A stretch of DNA of 64,000 nucleotides from Acetothermia bacterium UBA3571 (GCA_002375995.1 DFNI01000026.1:14830-78829), one strand, 5' to 3'; shown: positions 17,003 through 26,064, numbered from the stretch's first letter. The notes: generated by a model from the letters alone, not told the origin. Program-made: numbers and translations.

Positions 17003-17811
17003 CCGCCCTTTTGCTTTCGGCACTCTCCGCCTGGGCGTGGGAGCTCGTGGTCGCCTTCACCAACGATCTCCACGTGGCCATGGAGGGCCTCCCTGCCTTG
17101 GAACCGTACCTCCGCGGCGCCGACCTCATCCTCGACGCCGGGGATACCTGGGAGGATCTCTACCGGTTCACCGACATTTCCCCAGCGGAGGAGATCACCC
17201 GCTGGATGGAGGGGGTGGGCTACGCCGCCAAGGTCCTGGGGAACCACGGCGCCTATTTGGGCCCCGCCCTCCAGGAGCTTCTCCCCCGGGTGGGGTTCCC
17301 GGTGCTCGGGACGAACGTCCGGGGGATTCCTGGGATCGCTCCGTGGACGGTGGTGGAGCGTAAGGGACTTCGGATCCTCATCCTCGGGTTCGTGGGACCG
17401 AAGCGGGACGTTTACTTCCCGTATCCGCTGTGGCCGAAGGCAGAAGTGATGGATCCCGTGGCCGCGGCCCGGTGGGCCCTGGAGGTGGCGCCGGAGCACG
17501 ATCTCCTCATCATCGTCGCCCATATGGGGCTGGAGGACGCCGTCTCCCTCGCCCGGGCGGTGCCCGGATGCGACCTCCTCGTCCTGGGCCACGACCACCT
17601 CTTCCTGGAGGAGCCGGCCTGGGCGGCAGGGGTACCCATCGTGGAGGCGGGACACCGCGCCCAGGCGGTGGGGATCGCCACGTTGGGGCCGGAGGGCCTC
17701 GTGGATTACGAGCTCATCCGCATGGAAAAGAAGCCCACGAAGGGGCGCAGCGCCCTCCTCCCCGTGGTAGCCCTGGCGCTTCTCTTCCTCCTTTTCTCAG
17801 CCGGGAAGTAG
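16981..17811 (+). CDS. Membrane-anchored metallophosphoesterase (5'-nucleotidase-like)
   Basis: A 276-residue extracytoplasmic calcineurin-like phosphoesterase related to the UshA N-terminal domain. Metal and active-site motifs are present: FTNDLH (Asp29, His31), DAGDTW (Asp55), GNHG (Asn88, His89), VAHMG and GHDHLF. An N-terminal signal peptide (LLFLAALLLSALSAWA) and a C-terminal hydrophobic helix (LLPVVALALLFLLFSAG) indicate export and anchoring. The start is TTG 16981: a TGA in frame at 16969-16971 rules out longer forms, and AGGGGGGG at 16961-16968 serves as a distant ribosome-binding site. It ends tail-to-tail with the M42 peptidase gene, overlapping by 15 bases. Confidence 0.82.
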   Translation: MVRLLFLAALLLSALSAWAWELVVAFTNDLHVAMEGLPALEPYLRGADLILDAGDTWEDLYRFTDISPAEEITRWMEGVGYAAKVLGNHGAYLGPALQELLPRVGFPVLGTNVRGIPGIAPWTVVERKGLRILILGFVGPKRDVYFPYPLWPKAEVMDPVAAARWALEVAPEHDLLIIVAHMGLEDAVSLARAVPGCDLLVLGHDHLFLEEPAWAAGVPIVEAGHRAQAVGIATLGPEGLVDYELIRMEKKPTKGRSALLPVVALALLFLLFSAGK

Positions 17812-18864
17812 GTCAGTATCGGCGCTGATCCGCGCCACCGTGTGGGCGATGAGCTTGGCCGCGTTCTCCAGGTCTTTCAGGGACACTATTTCACACGGGG
17901 AGTGCATGTAGCGGTTGGGGATCGAGACCAGGGCGGTGGCCACCCCCGCCCGGGTGAGCTGCATGGCGTTGGCGTCCGTGCCCGTGGCCCCGGGAGCGGC
18001 CTCTATCTGGTAGGGGATCCCTTCCTTCTCCGCGGTATCCACCAGAAGGTCGAAGAGCTTCGGGTTCACGTTGGCGCCCCGGGCGATCACCGGCCCCCCG
18101 CCGAGCTTTATCTCTCCGAGCTTCTTCTTCTCTCCTTCCGTCCCGGGGTTGTCGGTGGAGAAGGTGACGTCCACGGCGATCCCCACCTTGGGGTCGATCC
18201 CGAAGGTACTGGTCCTGGCGCCCCGGAGCCCCAATTCTTCCTGGACGGTGGCCACGGCGTACACTGCCCCATGGGGAGAAAGGTCCCGCGCGATCCTCAG
18301 GGCCTCCAGCACCACGAACGCCCCGATCTTATCGTCGATCCCCCGGGATACGATGAGGTCATCGCTCAGGGTCTCGGGATCATAGGCCAAAACCGCCGGA
18401 TCCCCGATGGAAACCCTCTTCTTCGCCTCCTCTCCGTCTTTGGCGCCGATATCGATCCATAGGTCCTCGAAGCGGACCACCTTTTTTCTCTCCTCGTCCT
18501 GAAGGAGGTGGATGGGTTTTCTCCCGATCACGCCCAGGACCCTGCCCTCTTTGGATTTGATCCACACCCTTTGTCCCGGGAGCACCTGAGGATCCCAGCC
18601 GCCGATGTTGCGGAAGTAAAGGTATCCCTTCTCGTCGATGTGGGTGATCATGAAGCCGATCTCGTCGGTGTGACCGGCGAGCATGATCCGCGGTTCCTTT
18701 CCCTCGTTCAAGACGGCAAAGGAGTTCCCATGGAGATCTACCCACACCCTTTCGGCGAAGGTTTCTGCTTCCTCCCGCCACGTCCGGGCAGCATCTTCTT
18801 CGAATCCCGAGGGGCTTATTGCAGAAAGATACCGAAAAAGGAATTCTTTTTTGGCGCCGTCCAT
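17797..18864 (-). CDS. M42 family glutamyl aminopeptidase / deblocking aminopeptidase
   Basis: Cytoplasmic dinuclear metallo-aminopeptidase, 355 residues, of the TET/FrvX type that trims peptides, fitting the peptide-uptake lifestyle suggested at the window start. Metal and catalytic residues are visible in AGHTDEIGFMI, SRGIDDKIGAF, TVQEELGLRGA, AVDVTFSTDNPG and NRYMHSPCE. I choose ATG at 18864 because AAGGAGG lies just upstream on the minus strand; an ATG at 18897 in frame lacks one. No operon partner is seen. Confidence 0.92.
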   Translation of the reverse strand: MDGAKKEFLFRYLSAISPSGFEEDAARTWREEAETFAERVWVDLHGNSFAVLNEGKEPRIMLAGHTDEIGFMITHIDEKGYLYFRNIGGWDPQVLPGQRVWIKSKEGRVLGVIGRKPIHLLQDEERKKVVRFEDLWIDIGAKDGEEAKKRVSIGDPAVLAYDPETLSDDLIVSRGIDDKIGAFVVLEALRIARDLSPHGAVYAVATVQEELGLRGARTSTFGIDPKVGIAVDVTFSTDNPGTEGEKKKLGEIKLGGGPVIARGANVNPKLFDLLVDTAEKEGIPYQIEAAPGATGTDANAMQLTRAGVATALVSIPNRYMHSPCEIVSLKDLENAAKLIAHTVARISADTDLLPG

Positions 18865-18956
18865 CCTTACCTCCTTGGGTTTTGATATCATTTTCACCGA
18901 TTTCCCTTGCGTAGCAAAACCGTCCTCCTTAACCTAAGATGCCGAAAGGGGCTGAT

Positions 18957-19436
18957 ATGTGGATCGACATTGGGATAGGTGTTTGGTTGTTTATCACCCT
19001 CGTTTGGGGGATCCGTTACGGCCTTGTCCGCACGGTGTTCGGATTGGGAGGGCTTGTTGCCGGTGTGGCCCTGGCCGGGGCGTATTCCAAGGAGCTCGCG
19101 GGCATCATACCCCTGGACGAGAAGATCGCCGGCGTGATCGCCTTCATCATTATTTTCATCGTGGTCTTCATCGCCGCGGTTATCTTGGGCCGGGTGCTTT
19201 ATAAGCTCCTCCACTGGGCTTCCCTGGGATGGATCGATTACTTAGGGGGCGCGGTCCTCGGCCTTTTGGTGGGTGGCGTTGTGGCCGGAGCGGCCCTCAC
19301 CGCGGTCCTCCGCTACTTCCCCGAATCGGCGACCGCGATAAACGCCTCCCAGCTCGGGAGGTTCCTGGCGGAGAACTTTCCCCAGATCCTCCAGGTCCTG
19401 CCCGAGGAGTTCCGAGGTTTGCTCCCCGGTGACTAA
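18957..19436 (+). CDS. CvpA family membrane protein
   Basis: A 159-residue protein with four hydrophobic helices: residues 3-22, 24-42, 57-82 and 97-119. The order and the GxxxG-rich character (IRYGLVRTVFGLGGLVAGVALA) match CvpA/colicin V production proteins, whose role is envelope maintenance in several bacteria. ATG 18957 is chosen over 18939 because AAAGGGG at 18945-18951 precedes it. The stop overlaps the converging protease gene by four bases. Confidence 0.75.
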   Translation: MWIDIGIGVWLFITLVWGIRYGLVRTVFGLGGLVAGVALAGAYSKELAGIIPLDEKIAGVIAFIIIFIVVFIAAVILGRVLYKLLHWASLGWIDYLGGAVLGLLVGGVVAGAALTAVLRYFPESATAINASQLGRFLAENFPQILQVLPEEFRGLLPGD

Positions 19437-20266
19437 CCCCGTTCTGCCCGCCCCGGTGTCCGATGGGGCACCGGGAGGTACTCCACCGTGGGGGTGGTGC
19501 GCACCGGCTGTTTGTAAAGCGACATGAGCTGGAGGACCTCATCCGGCATCTGGTTTGATACCGGAAGGCCCATGTTCTTCGCGTCCTCGTAGGTTATGGG
19601 GTGGTCGTGGGTCCAGCGGCCCTCGGTTAACATCCGGGCGATCTCTTCCGCCTTTTCCTCCTGGAACCTGTCCAGAAGAAGGGCCTTCACCGCCTCCCGC
19701 ATCTGGTTCACCGCCTTCTCGGCGATGTCAGCCAGGATCAGGGTCTCGTCGTCGATCCGCTCCACGGGCTTTCTCTGCACCAACCGGAGGATGGAAGGGG
19801 CGGGGTATTGGCCCAGCTGGGGATCCACCGGCCCGAGCACCGCGTGCTCGCACATCACGATCTCATCCGCCGCAAGAGCGATCAGGGTCCCGCCGGACAT
19901 GGCGTAGTGGGGCACGAACACGGTGACTTTGCCCGGGTGGCGCTTCAGGGCCCACGCGATCTGGAGCGCCGCCAGCGACAGCCCCCCCGGGGTATGTAGC
20001 ACCAGGTCCAGGGGCATATCCTTGTCCGTGAGGTGGATCGCCCGGATCACTTCCTCGGAGTCCTCGATGTTGATGTACCGCATGATGGGAAAGCCCAAGA
20101 GCCCCATGGTCTCTTGGCGGTGTACGAGCAATATCACCCGTGATCCGCGCTTTTTCTCGATCCGGGCGATCAGCCCCTGCCGCTGGGACTCGAGATACCG
20201 CCGCTGCAAGTACGGCTGGAGCGCGGCGATGAGGAAAAAGATCCAGAAGATGTCCCAAAGTGACAT
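19433..20266 (-). CDS. Membrane-anchored ClpP-class serine protease, SDH family
   Basis: A 277-residue protein of the SDH (serine dehydrogenase proteinase) family, related to SppA and ClpP. An N-terminal helix (LWDIFWIFFLIAALQPYL) anchors it, and the body shows LDLVLHTPGGLSLAALQIA, then HYAMSGGTLIALAADEI with the likely nucleophile serine, and MCEHAVLGPVDPQLGQYP. ATG 20266 is preceded by GAAGGAGG. It follows the small heat-shock gene by ten bases, whose stop overlaps its ribosome-binding site, so the two are translationally coupled. This suggests a membrane-protein quality control pair. Confidence 0.88.
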   Translation of the reverse strand: MSLWDIFWIFFLIAALQPYLQRRYLESQRQGLIARIEKKRGSRVILLVHRQETMGLLGFPIMRYINIEDSEEVIRAIHLTDKDMPLDLVLHTPGGLSLAALQIAWALKRHPGKVTVFVPHYAMSGGTLIALAADEIVMCEHAVLGPVDPQLGQYPAPSILRLVQRKPVERIDDETLILADIAEKAVNQMREAVKALLLDRFQEEKAEEIARMLTEGRWTHDHPITYEDAKNMGLPVSNQMPDEVLQLMSLYKQPVRTTPTVEYLPVPHRTPGRAERG

Positions 20267-20276
20267 CTCGCCTCCT

Positions 20277-20747
20277 TCACTCCACCGGGACGTCGGTGAT
20301 CCCACCCCGCTCAGGGGGGCGCCGGAGGGGTACTTCGATCCGGAGGACCCCGTTCTCGAACTTCGCCTTCACCTTGCCCGGGTCCTCCACCTCCTCGGGC
20401 AAAGGAAAGACCCTCCTGAAAGCGCCGTAGCGGCGCCCCATCCGGATGTAGTTCTCCTCCCGTACCTCCTCGCTTCTGTGAACCTCGCCGCTTACGATGA
20501 GCTTGTCGCCCTCCACTTGTACCCGGATGTCCTCCTTGCGGACACCGGGGAGCTCCGTCTCGATCACGAGGGTCCTATCCTTCACGTAGATATCGGTTCT
20601 CCCCATCCCGAAGGGGCTGAACCCGTATTCGAACTCGAACTCACCCCAACGGGAGAAGAGATCCTCCAGCTCTCTCAACGTGCGGCCGAGGCGCCAAAAT
20701 AACCCGAACGGACGACGGAAGCGCCATTCGTCCTCCCACCACTCCAT
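20277..20747 (-). CDS. hsp20: Small heat shock protein, Hsp20/alpha-crystallin family
   Basis: A 156-residue ATP-independent chaperone. The alpha-crystallin domain runs from about residue 50 (DIYVKDRTLVIETELPGV) to 140 (KAKFENGVLRIEVPLRRP), with the conserved GVL motif. The N-terminal arm is rich in Trp, Phe and Arg (MEWWEDEWRFRRPFGLFWRL), as usual for oligomer assembly. ATG 20747 has AAAGGAGGG upstream. No CIRCE or other heat-shock operator is evident between it and uvrC. Confidence 0.93.
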   Translation of the reverse strand: MEWWEDEWRFRRPFGLFWRLGRTLRELEDLFSRWGEFEFEYGFSPFGMGRTDIYVKDRTLVIETELPGVRKEDIRVQVEGDKLIVSGEVHRSEEVREENYIRMGRRYGAFRRVFPLPEEVEDPGKVKAKFENGVLRIEVPLRRPPERGGITDVPVE

Positions 20748-20792
20748 ACCACCCTCCTTTCGCTCCATTTTAGTGGCGAGGGAGGTCTTCGG

Positions 20793-22634
20793 TCATCCCT
20801 TCTCGTGCAAGGCCTTGTAGAGCTTCAGGGCCAAGGATTTGGGAAATCCCGGGATGGAAAGGAGGTCTTCGAGGCTCGCACGCTTGAGTTCTTCCAACGA
20901 TCCGAACCGCTCCAGGAGCAACCTCCGGCGTACGGGGCCGATCCCTGGCACCGAGTCGAGCAAGCTCGCCAGCGTCTCCCTCCGCCGCAAGAGCCGGTGG
21001 TACTCCACCGCGAACCGATGGGCTTCGTCCCGGATGCGCTGCAATAACTTCAAGGCTTCCGAGTCCCGGGGAAGGCGGATGGGTTCCTTCCTCCCGGGTC
21101 GATAGATTTCTTCTTCCCGCTTGGCCAGCGCCGCCACCTCGATCCCCGAGAGCCCGAGCTCCTCTAATACCCTGAGCGCCACGTTGAGCTGGCCCTTCCC
21201 CCCGTCCACGAGCACGAGATCGGGAAACTCCGAGAACTTGCCCCCGGGCCTGGCCTCCTGCAGCTCCCGCAGGCCGTGGGAAAAGCGGCGGCGGAGCACC
21301 TCCTCCATCATGGCGTAATCGTCGGGTTTCCCAGCGATGCGCACCCGGAAGCGGCGGTACGCGTCCCGGCGGGGCCTTCCCCCCACGAAGGCCACCATGG
21401 AGCCGGTGGCCTCCTTCCCGTGAATGTTGGAGATATCGAACGCCTCGATCCGCCACGGCCGGGTGGGGAGGTCCAGGGCCTCCGCGAGCTCCTCCAAGGC
21501 CGCCTCGTCCCGGGGGAGGGAAACCTCCTCGGCGGCGGCACGCTTCAGGGATAGAGCGGCGTTGCGCTGGGCCATCGCCACCAGCTCCCGCCGCGGCCCC
21601 CGGGCCGGGGCCTTGACCTCCACCCGCTGTTCCCGGCGGGCGGCGAGGTACCGCGCCAGGGCGTCCGCCTCGGGGACGGAGAAGGGAAGGAGGACCTCCT
21701 GGGGGATGGAGGTGGTGCGGGTGTAGTACTGGTCCAGGAATTCCCCCAAGGCCTCCGTGGGGGAGCAGCCCTCGGGAACCACCAACGGGAACCCCTCCCG
21801 GCCGATGAGCCGGCCTCCCCGCACCAGAAGGACGAGGCCGTAGCCCCGGCCGTCGGCGGTGGCGATCCCCACCGCGTCCAGGTCTACCGGCTCCGGCAGG
21901 GCCACCGCCTGCTTTTCCCGCAGGCGCTCCAGGGCCCTGAGGTAGTCCCGGAGCTTGGCCGCCTCCTCGAACCGCTCCTCTTTGGCGGCCGCCTCCATGC
22001 GCAGGTGCAGGTGCGCGACGAGCTCGTCGGTCTTCCCGGAGAGGATCGCCGCCACTCCCTCCACGTTGCGGTGGTACTCCTCCGGGGAGACCTCGCCGGT
22101 ACATGGTCCAGGACACTTGCCCAGGTGGTAGTAGAGACAGGGCCGATAGGTCTTGCCCTTGTCGAGATCCAGGTTACAGGTCCGCAGGGGAAAGATCTTC
22201 TGGGCGATGGAGAGAAGCCGACGCAGGGATTTGGCCGAGGTGAAGGGACCGAAGTACCGGGCCCCGTCGTTACCCGGCCTCCGTACGAACACGAGCCGCG
22301 GGAACCGCTCGGCGGTCAGCTTCACATAGGGGTAGCGCTTGTCGTCCCTGAGGCGGGTGTTGAACCGGGGCCGGTGTTTCTTGATGAGGGCATCCTCCAG
22401 GATCAGGGCTTCGGCCTCGTTGCGGGTGACAATGTAGTCCAGGTCCACCGCTTCGCGGACGATCTCCCGGGCCTTGGGGGAGGCGCCGGAGGGCTGGAAG
22501 TAGGAACGCACCCGGTTCCTGAGGGAGGAGGCCTTGCCCACGTAGAGCACCTCGCCTCCCTCCCCGAGGAAGATATACACCCCAGGGGCATCAGGGAGGC
22601 CCTCGAGCTTCGCCCGCAGCGCTTCGCCGGCCAT
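20793..22634 (-). CDS. uvrC: Excinuclease ABC subunit C
   Basis: Dual-incision nuclease of nucleotide excision repair, 613 residues, full length. Order of domains: GIY-YIG nuclease (PGVYIFLGEGGEVLYVGKA, residues 16-34), cysteine cluster (CNLDLDKGKTYRPCLYYHLGKCPGPC contains four Cys), UVR motif (AAKEERFEEAAKLRDYL), the RNase H-like nuclease (IEAFDISNIHGKEATGSM; DLVLVDGGKGQL) and tandem helix-hairpin-helix motifs (LDSVPGIGPVRRRLL; LLSIPGFPKSLA). It begins 19 bases from the divergent lipase gene. Confidence 0.96.
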   Translation of the reverse strand: MAGEALRAKLEGLPDAPGVYIFLGEGGEVLYVGKASSLRNRVRSYFQPSGASPKAREIVREAVDLDYIVTRNEAEALILEDALIKKHRPRFNTRLRDDKRYPYVKLTAERFPRLVFVRRPGNDGARYFGPFTSAKSLRRLLSIAQKIFPLRTCNLDLDKGKTYRPCLYYHLGKCPGPCTGEVSPEEYHRNVEGVAAILSGKTDELVAHLHLRMEAAAKEERFEEAAKLRDYLRALERLREKQAVALPEPVDLDAVGIATADGRGYGLVLLVRGGRLIGREGFPLVVPEGCSPTEALGEFLDQYYTRTTSIPQEVLLPFSVPEADALARYLAARREQRVEVKAPARGPRRELVAMAQRNAALSLKRAAAEEVSLPRDEAALEELAEALDLPTRPWRIEAFDISNIHGKEATGSMVAFVGGRPRRDAYRRFRVRIAGKPDDYAMMEEVLRRRFSHGLRELQEARPGGKFSEFPDLVLVDGGKGQLNVALRVLEELGLSGIEVAALAKREEEIYRPGRKEPIRLPRDSEALKLLQRIRDEAHRFAVEYHRLLRRRETLASLLDSVPGIGPVRRRLLLERFGSLEELKRASLEDLLSIPGFPKSLALKLYKALHEKG

Positions 22635-22653
22635 CCTGGTATCATGCTAGCCG

Positions 22654-23601
22654 ATGGCGGCGCAAAGTGAAGGGAGGCTGAAGGTGGGGCTTGCCCTGGG
22701 GAGCGGGGGCGCCCGGGGGGCGGCCCACGTGGGGGTGTTGAAGGTTTTGGAGCGCGAGGGGATCGAGGTGGTCGCCATCGCCGGCTCCAGCATCGGGGCC
22801 ATGGTGGGCGGGGCCTACGCCGCCGGGACCCCGGTGGAGCGCATCGAGGAGGAGTGGAAGAGGGCTTCCCTCCCCCAGGTGGTGCGCACCTTCCTCCCCA
22901 CCTTCCCCCGGGCAGGCCTGAGCTCGGGGGCGGAACTGGAGCGGTACCTGCGTTCCGTCTTCGGGGACATGCGTGTGGAGGACCTGCGGATACCCTTCGC
23001 CGCCCTGGCTACAGACCTGGACACCGGGGAAGCGGTGGTGATTCGAGAGGGACCGTTGGTGGAGGCGCTGCGGGCATCCACCGCCATCCCGGGGATCTTC
23101 CGCCCGGTGCGCTGGCGCGGACGGATCCTCGTAGATGGGGGGTTGGTGGAGCCGGTCCCGGTGCGGGCCTGCCGGGAGCTGGGGGCGGAGCTTGTGATCG
23201 GGGTGGATGTGGGCCCGAGGCCGGTGCCGAGTACCCCCGAGCGCCGGAGCCTCTGGGACGAGCTCGAGGAGAGGTTGCGAGCGCTGGAGGAACGGCCGTG
23301 GGTGCCGGCGTCGCTGTTAGAGTTCCTGGAGACGCGGCTCGAACGTCCCCGGGAGAGGCCGCTTCCCGGGCTCTTTTCGTTACTCAACCAATCGGCCCTC
23401 ATTCTCCTGCAGGAGATCACGGAGCTAAAGCTCAAACTCTGGCCCCCGGATGTCTTGGTGCGCCCTGAGTTCCCGCGGCAGGCGGGAAGCTATCTCCGCA
23501 CCTACCTCGGCGCGGCGGAGTACATCTTGCTGGGGGAGCGGGCCATGGAGGCGGCGTTGCCGGCGCTTTTCTCCCGGGCCCGGAGAGGGGGCGATGGCTG
23601 A
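22654..23601 (+). CDS. Patatin-like phospholipase (RssA/NTE family)
   Basis: A 315-residue serine lipase of the bacterial RssA-type patatin family. The oxyanion motif GLALGSGGARGAAHVG (residues 12-27), nucleophile motif AGSSIG with Ser46, and the catalytic dyad Asp in VDGGLVEPVPV are all present. There is no signal peptide, so it should act in the cytoplasm on lysophospholipids or acyl esters. It is divergent from uvrC and coupled to the next gene by a TGATG overlap. Confidence 0.9.
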   Translation: MAAQSEGRLKVGLALGSGGARGAAHVGVLKVLEREGIEVVAIAGSSIGAMVGGAYAAGTPVERIEEEWKRASLPQVVRTFLPTFPRAGLSSGAELERYLRSVFGDMRVEDLRIPFAALATDLDTGEAVVIREGPLVEALRASTAIPGIFRPVRWRGRILVDGGLVEPVPVRACRELGAELVIGVDVGPRPVPSTPERRSLWDELEERLRALEERPWVPASLLEFLETRLERPRERPLPGLFSLLNQSALILLQEITELKLKLWPPDVLVRPEFPRQAGSYLRTYLGAAEYILLGERAMEAALPALFSRARRGGDG

Positions 23602-23957
23602 TGGAACGTTGGGTTTTGATTTTTCTCTGCATCCTCCTCATCGGAGGACTCCTGTTCGTGGGGATGGCGCTTTGGGGGATAAAACGGGAGGGGGTCGTGA
23701 TTCGGCTTTCGGGGCCCATCGAGTTCATGAGCTCCCCCCAAGAGGGACGGATCGCCATCTCCTTCGAGGGGCCGGTGGAGCTTAAGCTCCAAGGGGCGGA
23801 TGCGACGGGGCTCGAAGCCCGGATCGAGGGGGCGATTTTTCCCCGGTGTGAGGGCGGAGTGTTGATCCCGGTGCGGTGGAATCCGTTTACCGGGGAGGTG
23901 GTGTGGAAGTGTGTTCCCCAGGGGGAGGGGATTGAAGGCGGGGGGAATAATCCCTAG
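23601..23957 (+). CDS. Small single-pass membrane protein of unknown function
   Basis: A 118-residue product with one N-terminal membrane helix (residues 4-26, WVLIFLCILLIGGLLFVGMA) and a beta-rich, glycine-rich soluble tail containing two cysteines. I recognise no family. Its start overlaps the lipase stop by one base, so it is co-translated with the patatin-like enzyme and might anchor or assist it; this is inference from coupling alone. Confidence 0.62.
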   Translation: MERWVLIFLCILLIGGLLFVGMALWGIKREGVVIRLSGPIEFMSSPQEGRIAISFEGPVELKLQGADATGLEARIEGAIFPRCEGGVLIPVRWNPFTGEVVWKCVPQGEGIEGGGNNP

Positions 23958-23969
23958 GATTGGGGAGCT

Positions 23970-24041
23970 GGGGGCGTAGCTCAGCGGGAGAGCGCCTGCT
24001 TTGCAAGCAGGAGGTCGGCGGTTCGAATCCGCTCGCCTCCA
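23970..24041 (+). tRNA. tRNA-Ala (anticodon TGC)
   Basis: All four stems fold: acceptor 23970-23976 with 24034-24040 (one G-T pair), D arm GCTC/GAGC, anticodon stem CCTGC/GCAGG around loop TTTGCAA with anticodon TGC at 24002-24004, and T arm GGCGG/CCGCT enclosing TTCGAAT. The discriminator is A at 24041 and the next bases are CT, so CCA is not encoded. Confidence 0.96.
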
Positions 24042-24081
24042 CTAGGTGCGCAAACGGCTAAACGGTTATTCAATTCGTACA

Positions 24082-25299
24082 TTATGGCTTTTGATACACA
24101 ACTCTTCCTTCGACCATCGTCATTTTCACGGAGAGATTTTCGTCCAGAACCACGATGTCTGCCCGCATATTGGGAGCCAAGGAGCCACGCTCATGGGATA
24201 TCCCGAGAATGTGAGCCGGAGTCCAGGTCACCATCTTTATCGCCTCCGTCAACGGCAACCCCACGAGGTTGACCAGGGTTTGTAGGACCTGGTTCATCAA
24301 CGCCACGCTCCCGGCAAACGCGCTTCGATCAGCCAGTTTGGCTACACAGCTTCCCTCCGGCGGATGCACTTCGTAATCGGGGGGCACCTCGTTTTCAACG
24401 ATTATCGGAAGTCCCCCCAGCTCGTACTCCCCGGGACCCAAGCCTGCTGCCGAAATGGCATCGGTGACGGCGCAAACCCTACCGGTCCCCTTTGTTTTGA
24501 TCGCGAGCCGGATGAGGCTAGGAGGGAGGTGGTGTCCGTCGGCGATCAACTCTGTGCTCAACGAATCTAAAAGCATGGTCGCTTCCACCACTCCTGCGAA
24601 TCGATAGGCCTTGAGCCTCCTCACAGAGGAGGTTGCCGAGAACAGATGGGTGACATGGGAAAACCCCGCTTCCACCGCCTCCAGCACTTGCTGATACGTA
24701 GCATCGCTGTGGCCGATGGATGCCATAACGTTGTGGGCCCGCAGCAGCCTTCCTGATTCCAGCCCGCCCGGGAGCTCGGGGGCGAGGGTGACCCTTTTCA
24801 AAAACGGACATTTTTTGAGCAGGTTCTCCAGCTCTTTTGGATCAGGGATCCGAAGATACTCTGGGTTTTGGGCACCGGCCTGTTTGGGGTTGAGGTAGGG
24901 CCCCTCTAAATGAGCCCCGAGAATTCTCGCTCCTGCGATCTCCTCGCTGACGCAAGCCTTGCTGATCGCTTCTAAAGCAGTTTGAATCTCGTCCATGGGA
25001 GCGGTAAGGGTTGTGGCGAGGAAGGCCGTCGTGCCGCCGCGGGCGTGGGTTTCGGCTATAGTCTCCAGAGCGTCCAGCGTCCCCTCCATCACGTCATGGC
25101 CCCCGCCTCCATGGAGGTGGAGATCTATGAAGCCGGGAGCAATGAGGTGGCCGCTGACATCTATCGCCTTGACCTTATATCGAGAGAGGATAGATTTGTC
25201 GCCGATGGCCTCTATTCTTCCGCCTTCCACCAGTACCACCGCGTCATCCAAAATCCTGAACGGGGTCACCAACCTCTTGCCTATAAGGGCGAGCCTCAT
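24082..25299 (-). CDS. nagA: N-acetylglucosamine-6-phosphate deacetylase
   Basis: A 405-residue amidohydrolase that deacetylates GlcNAc-6-phosphate to glucosamine-6-phosphate, the step before NagB. Metal and catalytic motifs: IDLHLHGGGGHDVM, LGAHLEGPYLNPKQAGA, IGHSDATY, THLFSAT, IADGHH and the catalytic Asp in AVTDAIS. The closing LAPNMRADIVVLDENL segment is typical. It is the last gene of a seven-gene minus-strand operon and lies ten bases after the SIS protein gene. Confidence 0.95.
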   Translation of the reverse strand: MRLALIGKRLVTPFRILDDAVVLVEGGRIEAIGDKSILSRYKVKAIDVSGHLIAPGFIDLHLHGGGGHDVMEGTLDALETIAETHARGGTTAFLATTLTAPMDEIQTALEAISKACVSEEIAGARILGAHLEGPYLNPKQAGAQNPEYLRIPDPKELENLLKKCPFLKRVTLAPELPGGLESGRLLRAHNVMASIGHSDATYQQVLEAVEAGFSHVTHLFSATSSVRRLKAYRFAGVVEATMLLDSLSTELIADGHHLPPSLIRLAIKTKGTGRVCAVTDAISAAGLGPGEYELGGLPIIVENEVPPDYEVHPPEGSCVAKLADRSAFAGSVALMNQVLQTLVNLVGLPLTEAIKMVTWTPAHILGISHERGSLAPNMRADIVVLDENLSVKMTMVEGRVVYQKP

Positions 25300-25309
25300 C
25301 GCCTTCCCC

Positions 25310-26062
25310 TCACAGGAACTTCACGCGCTGCTTGTATTTGGCGATGAACTCCCGATTGGCCTCGTCTCCTCCTGGGATATTGGCGCTCATCCAGATTGGG
25401 GGCCTAAAGCCCTTGACGAGTAATAATTCGACGGTTTTTATCACGAGAAGGTTCAGGGTGAAGCAGTTGACCAACGTGGACGTCGGCCCCACCTTTTGTG
25501 CCAGCTCTTCGAACTTCACTACCGCGTCGCCGTACGGCATGTGGCAGTCGATGTGCACGTCGACGATCTCGAAGAGGTTTTTCTTGCTGGGATGGCGCGC
25601 GGGATGATCGGGAGGTACCTTTTCCGCGAAGGCCCGGCTACTTATACCGATGGTGGGGATAGAGAGCTCTTTTGCCCCCTGCGCTATGTCGATACACATA
25701 GCGTTTATGCCATAGGCGTTGACGATTATCAAAACCCCACCGTGGATGTCATAGGCCTTAAGTACCGCGAGGCCATATCCTGGGGTACGCTCGATGATGG
25801 TCGAGCGGATAGCCCCGTAATGTAGCGCCGTCCCCGGATCCAAAATTGGATTTATTGGGACCAATCCGCCCGCGCGGTAGAACATCTCGTAAGCCCCCAT
25901 GTTGGAGTGGCCGCCGGGGCCGATCACGTGTATCAATTCGTCCCTCATGATGGCCTTCGCCATAAGCTCCGCGCCCTTGGCGATGGAATCTCTTTCCTCT
26001 TCCTCGATGGTCTTCAAGAGGTTTGTCACCTCTATCAAATACCTCTGGGTATATTGGGACAT
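25310..26062 (-). CDS. SIS-domain sugar isomerase-like protein (UPF0309 type)
   Basis: A 250-residue protein with a sugar isomerase (SIS) fold of the UPF0309 kind: IHVIGPGGHSNMGAYEMFYR, followed by GGLVPINPILDPG, IIVNAYGINAMCIDIA and PTIGISSRAFAEKVP. Proteins of this fold bind phosphosugars. ATG 26062 is chosen over GTG 26068 because the GTG would lie against the GAGGAGG. The nagB stop is three bases upstream inside that ribosome-binding site, so translation is coupled. By context it acts on an amino-sugar phosphate, but the reaction is unknown. It lacks the MurQ etherase signature. Confidence 0.82.
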   Translation of the reverse strand: MSQYTQRYLIEVTNLLKTIEEEERDSIAKGAELMAKAIMRDELIHVIGPGGHSNMGAYEMFYRAGGLVPINPILDPGTALHYGAIRSTIIERTPGYGLAVLKAYDIHGGVLIIVNAYGINAMCIDIAQGAKELSIPTIGISSRAFAEKVPPDHPARHPSKKNLFEIVDVHIDCHMPYGDAVVKFEELAQKVGPTSTLVNCFTLNLLVIKTVELLLVKGFRPPIWMSANIPGGDEANREFIAKYKQRVKFL

Positions 26063-26064
26063 AC

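Noticed and set aside
17797..17811. 15-base tail-to-tail overlap of phosphoesterase and M42 peptidase genes
   Set aside because: Both frames are well supported; short convergent overlaps are common in compact genomes and need no special explanation.
20770..22116. 448-codon alternate-frame ORF inside uvrC
   Set aside because: Low-complexity Gly/Arg/Pro product overlapping a full-length uvrC.
25310..26062. SIS protein considered as MurNAc-6-phosphate etherase (MurQ)
   Set aside because: Too short and lacking the MurQ signature; the GGHSNMGAYEMFYR region fits UPF0309 instead.
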